NCBI RefSeq assembly: GCF_001816145.1
Contig: NZ_MDZB01000096.1
Span: forward strand, 1-64,000
Source of the DNA: Hymenobacter lapidarius
GTDB taxonomy: Bacteria; Bacteroidota; Bacteroidia; Cytophagales; Hymenobacteraceae
DNA: 64,000 nucleotides
Direction: 5' to 3'
The first letter of the stretch is position 1. Every line of letters starts with the position of its first letter. Positions 34,869-43,947 of the stretch are shown here, piece by piece. The notes beneath the pieces were generated by a model. The model made no database searches, was not told the DNA's origin, and saw only the letters and a program-made list of their open reading frames with translations. Position numbers and translations under genes: made by a program.

Positions 34869-37247
34869 ATGCACAAACGCATTCTGTACACCGGTTCCGC
34901 CGCCATAGCACTGCTGGCCGGCTGCCAGGCCTCCAAACCGGCTACTTCGGGCGCTGCGGCAGCCACTGCCTCGGGGCCAGCCGTTGAAACGCTGGGCAAC
35001 TACGCCGTTCCGGCCAATGAATTTGCCTACGTCTATCGCAAGAACAACAGCTCGGCACCCGACTATGGCACCCGGCAAAGCGTGGCCGAATACCTGGAGC
35101 TGTACACCAACTTCCGCCTCAAGGTGCTGGAAGCCGAGCAGCGCGGCCTCGACACCACGCAGGCGTTCAAGCGCGAGCTCGACGGCTACCGCCAGCAGCT
35201 GGCCCAGCCCTACCTCACCGAGAAAAGCGTGACCGACCAACTGGTGCGCGAAGCCTACGACCGCATGAGCCAGGAGGTTAGCGCCTCGCACATCCTCATT
35301 CGCGTAGCGCCCGACGCCACCCCGCAGGACACCCTGTCCGCCTACCAGAAGCTTGAGAACATCCGCCGGGAAGTAGCCGGCGGGGCCGATTTTGACCAGA
35401 TGGCACGCACCCAGAGCGAAGACCCTTCGGCCCGCGAAAACGCTGGCAAGCTCGGCTACTTTACCGCCATGCAGATGGTGTACCCGTTTGAGTCGGCGGC
35501 CTACAAAACGCCCGTTGGGGAGGTGTCGGCGCCCATCCGCACGCGTTTCGGCTACCACATTATTAAAGTAAACGACAAGCGAGCCGCGCAGGGCGAAATC
35601 AAGGTGGCCCACCTCATGATTCGGATGAACGCCAACGCGCCCAAGTCCGACTCGCTGACGGCCAAGAAAAAAGTTGACGAGCTAGCCAGCCGCCTCAAGA
35701 AAGGCGAGAGCTGGGACAAGCTCGTGGCCCAGTTTTCGGAAGATGCCGGCTCGGCCGCCAACGGGGGCGAACTACCGCCCTTTGGCACCGGCCGCATGAT
35801 TCCCTCGTTTGAGGAAGTGGCCTTCAAGCTGCAAAAGCCCGGCGACATCTCCGCGCCCGTGCAAACGCCCTACGGCTGGCACGTCATCAAGCTGATTGAG
35901 CGGCAGCCGGTGGCTAAATTCGCCGACGTGGAAGCCACCCTGAAAAGCAAAGTGGCCAAAGATTCGCGCTCGGAGTTGAACAAGGCCGCTTTCCTGAAGC
36001 GCATCCGCCGGGAAAACCAGTTTACCGAAGTAGCCGCTGCTAAGACCTACGCCTTCAGCAAAGCCGATACCGCGCTGGTAGCCGGCCGGTTTAGGTACGC
36101 GGCCCCGGCAGATGTCAAGGCCGGCAAGACGCCTTCCGACAGTTCGCCGCTGTTCACCATTAAGGGCAAGCCCTATCTGGTAAAGGACTTCCTGGCGTAT
36201 GCGCAGCAGAACCAGCGGCCCCGCACGGGTGCCCAGCCGGCCTTTGCCATGCAGCAGCTCTACGACCAGTACGTGGAAGAGTCGCTGACGGAGTTCGAGA
36301 AGAACAGCCTCGAAACCAAGTACGAGGACTACCGCATGCTCGTGAAGGAGTACCGCGACGGCATTCTACTTTTCCAACTCATGGACGAGAAGGTGTGGAG
36401 CAAGGCCATTGAGGACACGGTGGGGCTGAAAAAGTACTTCGCCGAGAACCAGGCCAAGTACCAGTGGGACCAGCGCGTGCAGGGCACCGTGGTGAGCGCC
36501 GCCACGCCGGCGCTGCGCGACCAGGCGCGAGCTTATTTAGTTAAACACACTACAACAACCCGCAGCATGGCAGCTGTCCAGACCACCACAACCCAAATAC
36601 CGTTGTTCACCACCAAAGGAGTTCCATCAATGGTGAGCTTCCGGCCTCGCACCGCCACGCTGACTCCTGCCGGCACGAAAGCCCTTGAACAACTGGCCAA
36701 CCAGATGATGACCGACACCACGCTGATGCTTTTTGCTAACGCGCAGGCAGCCACCAAGACGCAAACGGCTTTGGGTGGGCAGCGAACCAGCCGTTTTCAG
36801 GAGTACCTGCTGAAGAAAGGAGTGCCGAACAGTCGCATTGCTTTGAGCACTATTATGGGCGGCAAAAAGTCCCGGCCGGCCGCCGCCGATGCCATCAGCG
36901 TGCGCGCCTATACTCACGACCCGGTGGCAATAGAGCAGCATTTTAATACCAAAAACCCGCTGTCGGTACAAATCAGCCAGAAGATGTTTCAAAAGGGCGA
37001 CAATAAGGCCGTGGACGAGGTGATGAGCAAAGGCCCTGGCACCTACAACCTGCAGAAAGATGGCCGTTACATGGCCGTAATCATCGACAAAATTCTACCG
37101 GCCGGCCCCAAGGCCCTCGCCGAAGCCCGCGGCCAAGCCACTTCAGACTACCAGACCTATTTGGAGAAAGTATGGATTGAGGAGATGCGCGCCGCCCGCC
37201 CGGTTAAAATAAACGAGGCCGAAGTGAACAAGCTCATCACCAAATAA
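34869..37247 (+). CDS. Lipoprotein peptidyl-prolyl isomerase (two PpiC domains) with OmpA-like insert
   Basis: This 792-aa envelope chaperone starts with a lipoprotein signal (ALLAGC). Two parvulin/PpiC rotamase domains follow, about residues 135-240 (SASHILIRVAPDA, FGYHIIKVND) and 245-350 (VAHLMIRMN, YGWHVIKLIERQ). Region 590-680 (MVSFRPRTATLTPAGTKALE ... GQRTSRFQEYLLKKGVPNSRI) resembles an OmpA C-terminal domain but lacks the usual GHTD peptidoglycan-binding motif. The protein likely assists outer-membrane protein folding in the periplasm. A second SurA-like gene follows. DNA around 36535-36900 is less GC-rich than its flanks. Confidence 0.85.
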   Translation: MHKRILYTGSAAIALLAGCQASKPATSGAAAATASGPAVETLGNYAVPANEFAYVYRKNNSSAPDYGTRQSVAEYLELYTNFRLKVLEAEQRGLDTTQAFKRELDGYRQQLAQPYLTEKSVTDQLVREAYDRMSQEVSASHILIRVAPDATPQDTLSAYQKLENIRREVAGGADFDQMARTQSEDPSARENAGKLGYFTAMQMVYPFESAAYKTPVGEVSAPIRTRFGYHIIKVNDKRAAQGEIKVAHLMIRMNANAPKSDSLTAKKKVDELASRLKKGESWDKLVAQFSEDAGSAANGGELPPFGTGRMIPSFEEVAFKLQKPGDISAPVQTPYGWHVIKLIERQPVAKFADVEATLKSKVAKDSRSELNKAAFLKRIRRENQFTEVAAAKTYAFSKADTALVAGRFRYAAPADVKAGKTPSDSSPLFTIKGKPYLVKDFLAYAQQNQRPRTGAQPAFAMQQLYDQYVEESLTEFEKNSLETKYEDYRMLVKEYRDGILLFQLMDEKVWSKAIEDTVGLKKYFAENQAKYQWDQRVQGTVVSAATPALRDQARAYLVKHTTTTRSMAAVQTTTTQIPLFTTKGVPSMVSFRPRTATLTPAGTKALEQLANQMMTDTTLMLFANAQAATKTQTALGGQRTSRFQEYLLKKGVPNSRIALSTIMGGKKSRPAAADAISVRAYTHDPVAIEQHFNTKNPLSVQISQKMFQKGDNKAVDEVMSKGPGTYNLQKDGRYMAVIIDKILPAGPKALAEARGQATSDYQTYLEKVWIEEMRAARPVKINEAEVNKLITK

Positions 37248-37473
37248 TTTATCGTAGCGCGGAGTACGGCTTTGCTTCCCTGCTTCGTTTGGTTGACGCG
37301 CAGCCTCGCTGTGCGCCGCGCCGCGGGTGCCCGTTGCAACCATTGAAACCGGGGCGCGCTCCTTGCTTTTGTCTGCCAACGGATTTATCGTGAAATTTGT
37401 GCGCCTGCTCGTGTGTTAGGCGAGCAGCGCTTAAGCCCCGGCATTTGGCCTTGGGGCGCTACACTACTACCTT

Positions 37474-38865
37474 ATGCTTGTTAAAGTGAATCGCGCTGCG
37501 GCGTCGGCCCTGCTTACGTTGCTGCTGCTCGTGGGCTTTGCTCCCTCTTCCCAGGCCCAATTGGGCATCACCCGGTCCAAGGGCCAGCAGCTGCTCGATG
37601 GCATTGTGGTGAAAGTGGACAACCAGATTGTGCTGCAGTCCGACGTGGAAAACATCTACCTGCAGGAAGTGGCCCGCGCCGAAGGCAAGGCCCTGCCGCC
37701 CGACCTGAAATGCAAAATTCTGCAAAGCCTAGTGCTGAACAAGCTGATGCTGGCCCGGGCCGAAGTGGACTCCGTGACCGTCACCGACCAGCAGGTAAAC
37801 GGCGAAGTAGACCGCCGCATGGCGTACTTCATCCAGCAGATTGGTTCCGAGAAGCGCATGGAAGAGCAGTACAACAAGCCCATTAAAACGCTGAAGGATG
37901 ACTTGCGCCCCCAAATCAAAGACCAGCTCACACAGCAGGAAATGCAGCGCACCATTACGGGCAAAGTAGCCGTGACGCCGCGCGAGGTGGCGCAGTATTT
38001 TGCCAAAATCCCGCAAGACAGCCTGCCGTACTTCAGCACCGAAGTGGAAGTGGGTCAGATTATTATTCCAGCCCAAATTAATGAGCAGGCCAAGCAGGCG
38101 GCCATTGCCAAGCTCAACGACATTCGGGGCCAGGTGCAGGCCGGGGGCGACTTTGCCACCTTTGCCAAGGAGTTTTCGCAGGACCCTGGTTCGGCCAAAG
38201 AGGGCGGCTACCTGGGCGCGTTCAAGCGCGGCGAGCTGGTGCCCGAGTACGAGGCGGCGTCGATGAAGCTGGAGCCGGGGCAGCTGTCGCCGGTGGTGCA
38301 GTCGCAGTTCGGCTTCCACCTCATTCAGTTTATTGAGCGCAAAGGCAACACCTACTCCACCCGCCACATCCTGCTCAAGCCGGAAACCGGCACTTCCGAC
38401 GCCAGTGAAGCAGCCAAGACGCTCACCAAGCTGCGCCGTCAGATTCAGTCGGACAGCATCAGCTTTGCCAAAGCAGCAAAGGACAATTCCTCGGATAAAA
38501 TCACCGGCGGCAACGGCGGCCTGCTCCAGAACCGCGAGGACGGCGGCACCCGCCTGCCCCTCGACAAGCTGGACCCCGCCATCTTCTTCACCATCGACAC
38601 CATGAAAGTGGGCAACATCACGCCCCCCATGCCCTACCGCACCGACGACGGCAAAGACGGCATGCGCATCCTGTGGCTGAAGTCGAGCACCGCGCCCCAC
38701 CAGGCCAACCTGCAGCAGGACTACCAGAAAATTGCCGCCGCGGCCCTCAACGAAAAAAAGAACAAGGCCCTGGATGAGTGGTTCCTGAAAAACCGCGGCT
38801 CGGTGTACCTCGAAATCGCGCCCGAATACGCCCAGTGCAAGGTGCTGGACGTGGCCGAGCGCTAG
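37474..38865 (+). CDS. SurA-like periplasmic peptidyl-prolyl isomerase
   Basis: This 463-aa protein has a signal peptide (ending SSQAQ), a SurA-type N-terminal helical chaperone domain (LLDGIVVKVDNQIVLQSDVEN, RMAYFIQQIGSEKRMEEQY) and two parvulin domains (VGQIIIPAQ ... FGFHLIQFIERKGN and YSTRHILLKPE ...). It likely escorts outer-membrane barrel precursors. It lies 226 bp after the lipoprotein PPIase on the same strand, and the two probably act on the same substrates. Nothing recognisable lies in that gap apart from GC-rich imperfect repeats. Confidence 0.9.
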   Translation: MLVKVNRAAASALLTLLLLVGFAPSSQAQLGITRSKGQQLLDGIVVKVDNQIVLQSDVENIYLQEVARAEGKALPPDLKCKILQSLVLNKLMLARAEVDSVTVTDQQVNGEVDRRMAYFIQQIGSEKRMEEQYNKPIKTLKDDLRPQIKDQLTQQEMQRTITGKVAVTPREVAQYFAKIPQDSLPYFSTEVEVGQIIIPAQINEQAKQAAIAKLNDIRGQVQAGGDFATFAKEFSQDPGSAKEGGYLGAFKRGELVPEYEAASMKLEPGQLSPVVQSQFGFHLIQFIERKGNTYSTRHILLKPETGTSDASEAAKTLTKLRRQIQSDSISFAKAAKDNSSDKITGGNGGLLQNREDGGTRLPLDKLDPAIFFTIDTMKVGNITPPMPYRTDDGKDGMRILWLKSSTAPHQANLQQDYQKIAAAALNEKKNKALDEWFLKNRGSVYLEIAPEYAQCKVLDVAER

Positions 38866-38961
38866 TTGTCAGTTGCTCGTTGTTGGTTGTCGGGACGTGC
38901 TCACGGCTGAACTTCGAGTTGAATGTGCCAATAACTGACAACCAACAACTGAGAACCAACT
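38864..38961. repeat. TTGTTGGTTGTC-type inverted repeat
   Basis: TTGTTGGTTGTC (38880-38891) is the exact complement of GACAACCAACAA (38937-38948); flanking GTCAGTTG and CAACTGAG words continue the pairing. It begins inside the stop codon of the SurA-like gene and ends just before the MoxR start. Confidence 0.75.
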
Positions 38962-38965
38962 GAGC

Positions 38966-39922
38966 ATGATGAACGACAAAGAAGCCGCCGACGCCCTGGC
39001 CGCGTCCTTCCAGAAGCTGCGTCAGGAAATTGGCAAGGTCATCGTGGGGCAAGACGAAGTGGTGCGGCTAGTGCTCACCGCTGTGTTTTCGCAGGGCCAC
39101 AGCCTGCTCGTAGGCGTGCCGGGCCTGGCCAAAACCCTGCTGATTCAGACCATCGCCGATTCCCTGGATTTGTCGTTCAACCGCATCCAGTTCACCCCCG
39201 ATTTGATGCCTTCCGACATCGTGGGTTCGGAAACCATGAACCAGCAGCGGGATTTTCACTTCGTGAAAGGGCCCGTTTTCGCTAACATTATTCTGGCGGA
39301 CGAAATCAACCGCACGCCTCCTAAAACCCAGGCCGCGCTGCTGGAAAGCATGCAGGAATACGCTGTGACGGTGGCCGGGCAGCGCTACGCGCTGGCGCGG
39401 CCCTTCTTCGTGCTGGCCACCCAAAACCCCATCGAGCAGGAAGGTACCTACCCCCTGCCCGAAGCGCAACTCGACCGGTTCATGTTCAACATTGAGCTGG
39501 GCTACCCCAGCTACGCCGAGGAGCTGGCCATTGTGAAAAACACCACCTCCGACCGCAAGCAGACCGTGAACAAGGTGCTGCATGCCGCCGACATTCAGGC
39601 ATTTCAGGAACTGGTGCGCCGCGTGCCCGTGGCCGACAACGTGGTGGAATACGCCGTGAGCCTGGTGCACAAAACCCGCCCCGGCACCGAGCGCGCCGCC
39701 CCCCGCGCCACCCAGCTGCTGGAGTGGGGCGCCGGCCCGCGCGCCTCGCAGCACCTCATTGTGGGCGCCAAGTGCAACGCCCTGCTCAATGGCAAGTACT
39801 CGCCCGACATTGAAGACGTGCGCGCCGTAGCCGTACCCATTCTGCGCCACCGCCTGGTGCGCAACTTCAAGGCCGAGGCTGAAGGCATTGGGGTGGAACA
39901 GATTGTGAAAGAGTTATTGTAA
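38966..39922 (+). CDS. MoxR-family AAA ATPase
   Basis: This 318-aa protein is a MoxR-type AAA+ ATPase, chaperone-like enzymes that usually act with von Willebrand-domain proteins. It has KVIVGQDEVV, Walker A (GVPGLAKT), Walker B (ILADEINR), sensor 1 (VLATQNPIEQEGTYPLPEAQLDRF) and a lid domain ending RNFKAEAEGI. The common DUF58/vWA partner genes are absent here; a 141-aa orphan follows. ATG 38966 and 38969 are both possible. Confidence 0.93.
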   Translation: MMNDKEAADALAASFQKLRQEIGKVIVGQDEVVRLVLTAVFSQGHSLLVGVPGLAKTLLIQTIADSLDLSFNRIQFTPDLMPSDIVGSETMNQQRDFHFVKGPVFANIILADEINRTPPKTQAALLESMQEYAVTVAGQRYALARPFFVLATQNPIEQEGTYPLPEAQLDRFMFNIELGYPSYAEELAIVKNTTSDRKQTVNKVLHAADIQAFQELVRRVPVADNVVEYAVSLVHKTRPGTERAAPRATQLLEWGAGPRASQHLIVGAKCNALLNGKYSPDIEDVRAVAVPILRHRLVRNFKAEAEGIGVEQIVKELL

Positions 39923-39934
39923 AAACGAGTTAAT

Positions 39935-40031
39935 AGAACGTCATGCTGAGCTTGCCGAAGCATCTCTACCGCCGTACTAAATCAAATTACTAGCGCAGTA
40001 AAGATGCTTCGCAAGCTCAGCATGACGTTCT
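39935..40031. repeat. GTCATGC palindrome, copy 3
   Basis: Left arm 39935-39965 and right arm 40002-40031 are complementary with one extra C on the left. The core is GTCATGCTGAGCTTGC(C)GAAGCATCT. It lies between moxR and the next gene and is transcribed through if they form an operon. Confidence 0.85.
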
Positions 40032-40057
40032 TTGTAGCCTCATTGCCCCGATTAAAA

Positions 40058-40483
40058 ATGGAATCCCAGGCCTACTACCAGCAATTTGAGCGCAACGTGC
40101 GCATCATCCTCGACGCCCTCGCCGCCGGCCTGGAGCTTCGCACCACGTCGCTCGAAACCAGCTTGCCCATCGAAACCTACGTGCTGTGTGAGGTGCTGAA
40201 CCAGGGCGCCGGCCAGAACTTCGTGCTCACCACCACCGGGGTGGCGCGCCTGGCCGAGTTCCAGCAGCAGTTTATGCAGCACGAGGGCCAGACCTTGGCG
40301 GCCCTGGAGCGGGTGTTGGCCGACAAGCGCGGCACCATGCGCACGCCTGAAGGCCGCGTGCTGGTGAAAGAAATGCTCATCCGTCGGCTGGAGTTTTTCA
40401 ACGAAGCCGCCCGACAGGTCAACGTCATGCGTACCCAGCAGGCGCTGGGCAGCCCCAGCCAGTACGAAGGCGTTAACAAATAG
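40058..40483 (+). CDS. Hypothetical protein (141 aa)
   Basis: This cytoplasmic, mainly helical protein has no signal peptide or membrane segment. Notable stretches are MESQAYYQQFERNVRII, LETSLPIETYVLCEVLNQGAGQNFVLTT and RVLVKEMLIRRLEFFNEAARQV. I recognise no family. It is preceded by a palindromic repeat and followed by a terminator, so it may be transcribed from the moxR promoter or its own. ATG 40058 avoids translating the repeat. Confidence 0.7.
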   Translation: MESQAYYQQFERNVRIILDALAAGLELRTTSLETSLPIETYVLCEVLNQGAGQNFVLTTTGVARLAEFQQQFMQHEGQTLAALERVLADKRGTMRTPEGRVLVKEMLIRRLEFFNEAARQVNVMRTQQALGSPSQYEGVNK

Positions 40484-40510
40484 CCTACTTTCGGCATTTC
40501 AGTGTTTCGC

Positions 40511-40542
40511 AAGGCCGCTCTGTCCAACAGAAGCGGCCTTTC
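40511..40542 (+). terminator. Terminator after the 141-aa gene
   Basis: AAGGCCGCT (40511-40519) pairs with AGCGGCCTT (40532-40540) 28 bp after the stop, with a short T stretch. Confidence 0.75.
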
Positions 40543-40643
40543 TGTTCACAGCATCTTTGCCAGTGCAAACAAGTCCCTGTTTTGCTAGCATTGCCGCTTG
40601 CCCTGTAAGCTCCGCACCCGGTTTTTGTTCATTTGCCTGCCCC

Positions 40644-41210
40644 ATGCTGCCGCGTACTCCACTGCTCACGTCCCGCCTGTGCCTGCGCCCGTACGAGCTG
40701 GCTGACGCGCCCGCGTTTTTTGAGTTGATTGACGGCGACCGGGCGCGGTTCCGTACCTCCTTTCCCGACCGGCTGCTGGCCGTGAGCGCCTTGCGTGATG
40801 CCACCCACGCCCTGCAGGCGTTTACCGACGACTGGCAATCGGGCCGCTTCTACGTTTTTGGCATATGGCACCGCCTTTCCGCCACCTATCTCGGCGATAT
40901 CTGCCTGATGCCCCAGACCAAGGGGCAGGCCGAGATTGGGTACTACCTGGCGGCCGCGGCCGAAGGCCAGGGCTTTGCCCGAGAGGCCCTGGCCGCCGTG
41001 GTGGGGTTTGGGTTTGGGGCCGTGGGCAGCCAGCGCCTGCTCATTCGCTGCTACACCGACAACGAGCGGGGCCAGGCCGTGGCCCGCTCGGCCGGCTTCC
41101 AGTCCGAAGCGCCGCCGAAGCGGAGCATCTGGTTTCGCAACGCCGACAGTGTGGCAAACATCCGGCGCTTCGTACTCACGCGCGCCGAGCACGAAGCGCC
41201 GGGCTTGTAG
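40644..41210 (+). CDS. GNAT-family N-acetyltransferase (RimJ/RimL-like)
   Basis: This 188-aa protein has the GNAT fold: LLTSRLCLRPYELADAPAFFELI at the N-terminus, IGYYLAAAAEGQGFAREALAAVV (acetyl-CoA-binding motif A) and RLLIRCYTDNERGQAVARSAGF. RimJ/RimL relatives acetylate ribosomal proteins, other proteins or small amines. ATG 40644 matches the family start (PLLTSRL...). Substrate unknown; neighbours give no hint. Confidence 0.88.
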   Translation: MLPRTPLLTSRLCLRPYELADAPAFFELIDGDRARFRTSFPDRLLAVSALRDATHALQAFTDDWQSGRFYVFGIWHRLSATYLGDICLMPQTKGQAEIGYYLAAAAEGQGFAREALAAVVGFGFGAVGSQRLLIRCYTDNERGQAVARSAGFQSEAPPKRSIWFRNADSVANIRRFVLTRAEHEAPGL

Positions 41211-41243
41211 CATTGCCTCCCACGTAGCCAACAGTTCCCGCGC

Positions 41244-42500
41244 CTACTGGCCCACTCGTACCCGCTTGCCGATGTTGCCCAGCAGCCACTCCTGCCGGAA
41301 ATTCAGGTACATCGCCAGGGAGTAGTCCAGTATGCGGGCGTTCAGGTCGAACACGGGTTCTACCCGCGCCGTGAGCGAGGCAGCGTCGGATATGCGGATG
41401 TCACGCATCAGACGCACCATCACCAGCTGGCGGTTGCGGTCCAGAAAATCCGGGTTCGACACCGTGCGCGAGGCACTTTGGAAGAAATCGCCGCCGAGGG
41501 GCGCGATATAGCGTGAGCCCTGCCAGTAGCTCACCATCACGTCGGCAAAGCGGCTTTCGACGGTGGCGTTGAGGTACAGCGCCCGGCCGTACTTAAACGG
41601 AAATTGACCGGTGGTGAAAGAGTAGTTCTGAAAACCCAGCACGTAGCCGTTGAAGCGCATGGCCCGTACGTCCTTACCGTTCAGCCGGCGCCGTGCCTCC
41701 AGCCCAAAGGCTTCGTTGAACGACGTGCGCAGGGGCCGGTCCAGGGTATCAATCTGCCCGCCGCGGTGGGTGGCCGTGAACTGAAACGGCACTGCTACGT
41801 GCCACGGGCTACCGTCGGGGCTGATGCGGTAGCTGCTGCTCACGCCGCCCGCCACCTCTTCCTGGTAGTTGCTGTAGCGGTACTGCTGGCGCTGCCAGTC
41901 CACCCACTGGTCCACAAACAGCCGGGTGCCGTTGTAGCGCACCTGAATGCCCTCCTCCAGCGGGTTTAGCATCACCCGCTCAAAATTGAACATCGGCTCA
42001 ATGTAGTTATGGTGCAGATGCGGCCGGATGTTGCCCAGAATTATCTGCTGCTTGCCCCTGGTCCAGGTGGCCCGGAACGTGGGCCGTACCTGCTGCAGGA
42101 CCGGGTTGCCGAAATCTTTCCACAGAAACACGCCACCTTCCAGGCGCAGGTCTTTGGTTGGATAATAAACGAGCTGCGGGTTCAGTTGCGTGCCGTAGAG
42201 CGTGTAGCCTTCGATAATCTTGTTGAAGTACTCGTTGTCTTTGAAGAACACAAAGGCATGGAGCGAGACGCGCACATCACCCGCTTTCGCCGGTTCTTCG
42301 GCCCGAATAGTGGTTGCCGTCGAGTCAATTGCTCCTTCTTCAATCAACGGGTAATCTGATGCGGTGCGGGGTGTCGGGCGCCCCGGCGTGGGGCTCGTAA
42401 ACGCCCGATTATCCACCTGGGCCCGTGCTTCTCCTACTGTAATTAGCACAGCCACAAGGGCAACTAAAATTCTTAGATAATTCCTCATATATTTCCGCAT
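41244..42500 (-). CDS. Predicted outer-membrane beta-barrel protein
   Basis: This 418-aa protein starts with a signal peptide (ending EARAQ) and then alternates aromatic and polar residues typical of porin-like barrels (YTLYGTQLNPQLVYYPTKDLRLEGGVFLWKDFG; GQFPFKYGRALYLNATVESRF). It ends near MYLNFRQEWLLGNIGKRVRVGQ and lacks the classical terminal Phe. I recognise no named family. It may be a porin or surface barrel of unknown function. It is convergent with the GNAT gene (33-bp gap). Confidence 0.75.
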   Translation of the reverse strand: MRKYMRNYLRILVALVAVLITVGEARAQVDNRAFTSPTPGRPTPRTASDYPLIEEGAIDSTATTIRAEEPAKAGDVRVSLHAFVFFKDNEYFNKIIEGYTLYGTQLNPQLVYYPTKDLRLEGGVFLWKDFGNPVLQQVRPTFRATWTRGKQQIILGNIRPHLHHNYIEPMFNFERVMLNPLEEGIQVRYNGTRLFVDQWVDWQRQQYRYSNYQEEVAGGVSSSYRISPDGSPWHVAVPFQFTATHRGGQIDTLDRPLRTSFNEAFGLEARRRLNGKDVRAMRFNGYVLGFQNYSFTTGQFPFKYGRALYLNATVESRFADVMVSYWQGSRYIAPLGGDFFQSASRTVSNPDFLDRNRQLVMVRLMRDIRISDAASLTARVEPVFDLNARILDYSLAMYLNFRQEWLLGNIGKRVRVGQ

Positions 42501-42591
42501 TCAACGGCACGAAACCGCCGGGCACTGTGTTAGAAAAAGCCGTCTCAAGAGAGGCTATTCAGCGTCTTAATCCAAGAATAGATTTATCTGA

Positions 42592-42619
42592 TTGTGCTGG
42601 CCCAAAACCCTTAACTTTA
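42592..42619 (+). promoter_or_regulatory. Putative recA promoter
   Basis: TTG (42592-42594), a 17-bp spacer and TAACTTTA (42612-42619) fit the Bacteroidota -33/-7 pattern and lie 33 bp before the recA ATG. I saw no clear LexA-like palindrome. Confidence 0.4.
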
Positions 42620-42652
42620 CCAAACCTAATCCCTTTTTCATAATTACCCCCC

Positions 42653-43759
42653 ATGGCACTAGCTACTAAAGCGGCCCCAAAAGCCGAAAGAGTCGAAAAG
42701 GCTGAAGTCAACACCGCCGCCGAAAAAATGAAGGCCCTGCAGCTCACGCTGGACAAGCTGGACAAGGCCTATGGTAAAGGCACCGTGATGAAGCTCAGCG
42801 ACAACAAAGTTGGCGACATTCCGAGCATCAGCACTGGTTCGCTCTCGCTCGACATTGCCCTGGGCATTGGCGGGGTGCCCCGTGGCCGCGTGGTGGAAAT
42901 CTACGGCCCGGAATCGTCGGGCAAGACCACCCTGACCATGCACATGATTGCCGAAGCGCAGAAGAAAGGCGGCATGGCCGCGTTCATCGACGCCGAGCAC
43001 GCCTTCGACAAATCCTACGCCGAGAAGCTCGGCATCGACACCACCAACCTGCTCATCGCCCAGCCCGACAACGGCGAGCAAGCTCTCGAAATCGCCGACC
43101 AGCTGATTTCCTCGGGTGCGATTGACATCATCGTCATCGACTCCGTGGCGGCGCTGGTTCCCAAAGGCGAACTGGAAGGTGACATGGGCGACTCGAAAGT
43201 GGGCCTGCACGCCCGCCTCATGAGCCAGGCCCTGCGCAAGCTCACCGGCACCATCAACAAAACGGGCTGCTGCTGCGTGTTCATCAACCAGCTCCGGGAG
43301 AAAATCGGCGTGATGTTCGGCTCGCCCGAAACTACCACCGGTGGTAACGCCCTGAAATTCTACGCTTCGGTGCGCCTCGACATCCGTCGTATCGGCCAAA
43401 TCAAGGAAGATAAGGACAATGTGACCGGCAACCGTACCAAGGTGAAGGTGGTGAAAAACAAAGTGGCGCCTCCTTTCAAAGTGGTCGAGTTTGACATCAT
43501 CTACGGCCAGGGCATTTCCAAAGTCGGTGAGATTGTCGACCTGGGCGTCGACATGGGCATCATCGGCAAGTCGGGCTCGTGGTTCAACTACGGCGAAACC
43601 AAAATCGGCCAGGGCCGCGAAGCCGTGAAGACGCTGCTGCTCGACAACCCCGAGCTGGCGGCCGAAATCGAGAAGAAAATCCGCGACATGGCCAAGGGCG
43701 ACGTGGACGTAATTCCCGTGGACCTGACCATCGTGGAAGACGGCGAAGACACGCTGTAA
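42653..43759 (+). CDS. recA: Recombinase RecA
   Basis: RecA forms filaments on single-stranded DNA, catalyses strand exchange and triggers SOS cleavage of LexA-type repressors. The 368-aa protein has an N-terminal extension ([16 protein letters not shown]), Walker [10 protein letters not shown] with K91, the MAW-type [15 protein letters not shown], loop L2 region [26 protein letters not shown] and the C-terminal acidic tail (DGEDTL). Length and motifs are normal. A palindromic repeat and a terminator follow. Confidence 0.97.
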   Translation: MALATKAAPKAERVEKAEVNTAAEKMKALQLTLDKLDKAYGKGTVMKLSDNKVGDIPSISTGSLSLDIALGIGGVPRGRVVEIYGPESSGKTTLTMHMIAEAQKKGGMAAFIDAEHAFDKSYAEKLGIDTTNLLIAQPDNGEQALEIADQLISSGAIDIIVIDSVAALVPKGELEGDMGDSKVGLHARLMSQALRKLTGTINKTGCCCVFINQLREKIGVMFGSPETTTGGNALKFYASVRLDIRRIGQIKEDKDNVTGNRTKVKVVKNKVAPPFKVVEFDIIYGQGISKVGEIVDLGVDMGIIGKSGSWFNYGETKIGQGREAVKTLLLDNPELAAEIEKKIRDMAKGDVDVIPVDLTIVEDGEDTL

Positions 43760-43763
43760 TTTC

Positions 43764-43828
43764 AGTTAAGAGTTATAAGTTGAGAGTGAAAGCCATTTTT
43801 TTTCACTCTCAACTTATAACTCTTAACT
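43764..43828. repeat. TTAAGAGTT-type perfect palindrome
   Basis: Left arm 43764-43791 and right arm 43801-43828 are 28-nt perfect complements (AGTTAAGAGTTATAAGTTG...). It belongs to the same AT-rich family as the repeat at 34097. It starts just after the recA stop codon. Confidence 0.85.
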
Positions 43829-43838
43829 TTTCAAAGAT

Positions 43839-43869
43839 AAGCCCGCCGCAATCCGCAGCGGGCTTTTTT
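43839..43869 (+). terminator. recA terminator
   Basis: AAGCCCGC (43839-43846) pairs with GCGGGCTT (43858-43865), followed by T run. Confidence 0.8.
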
Positions 43870-43947
43870 GCGTCTGTATCTTTACCAAAGCCGACGCTGG
43901 CACTCTGTTTGTCTAGCGTCGCGTTAGCTTGTCATTTATTACTGGTT

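Noticed and set aside
41244-42500. TonB-dependent receptor
   Set aside because: It has no plug domain or TonB box and is too short; only a generic barrel pattern is visible.
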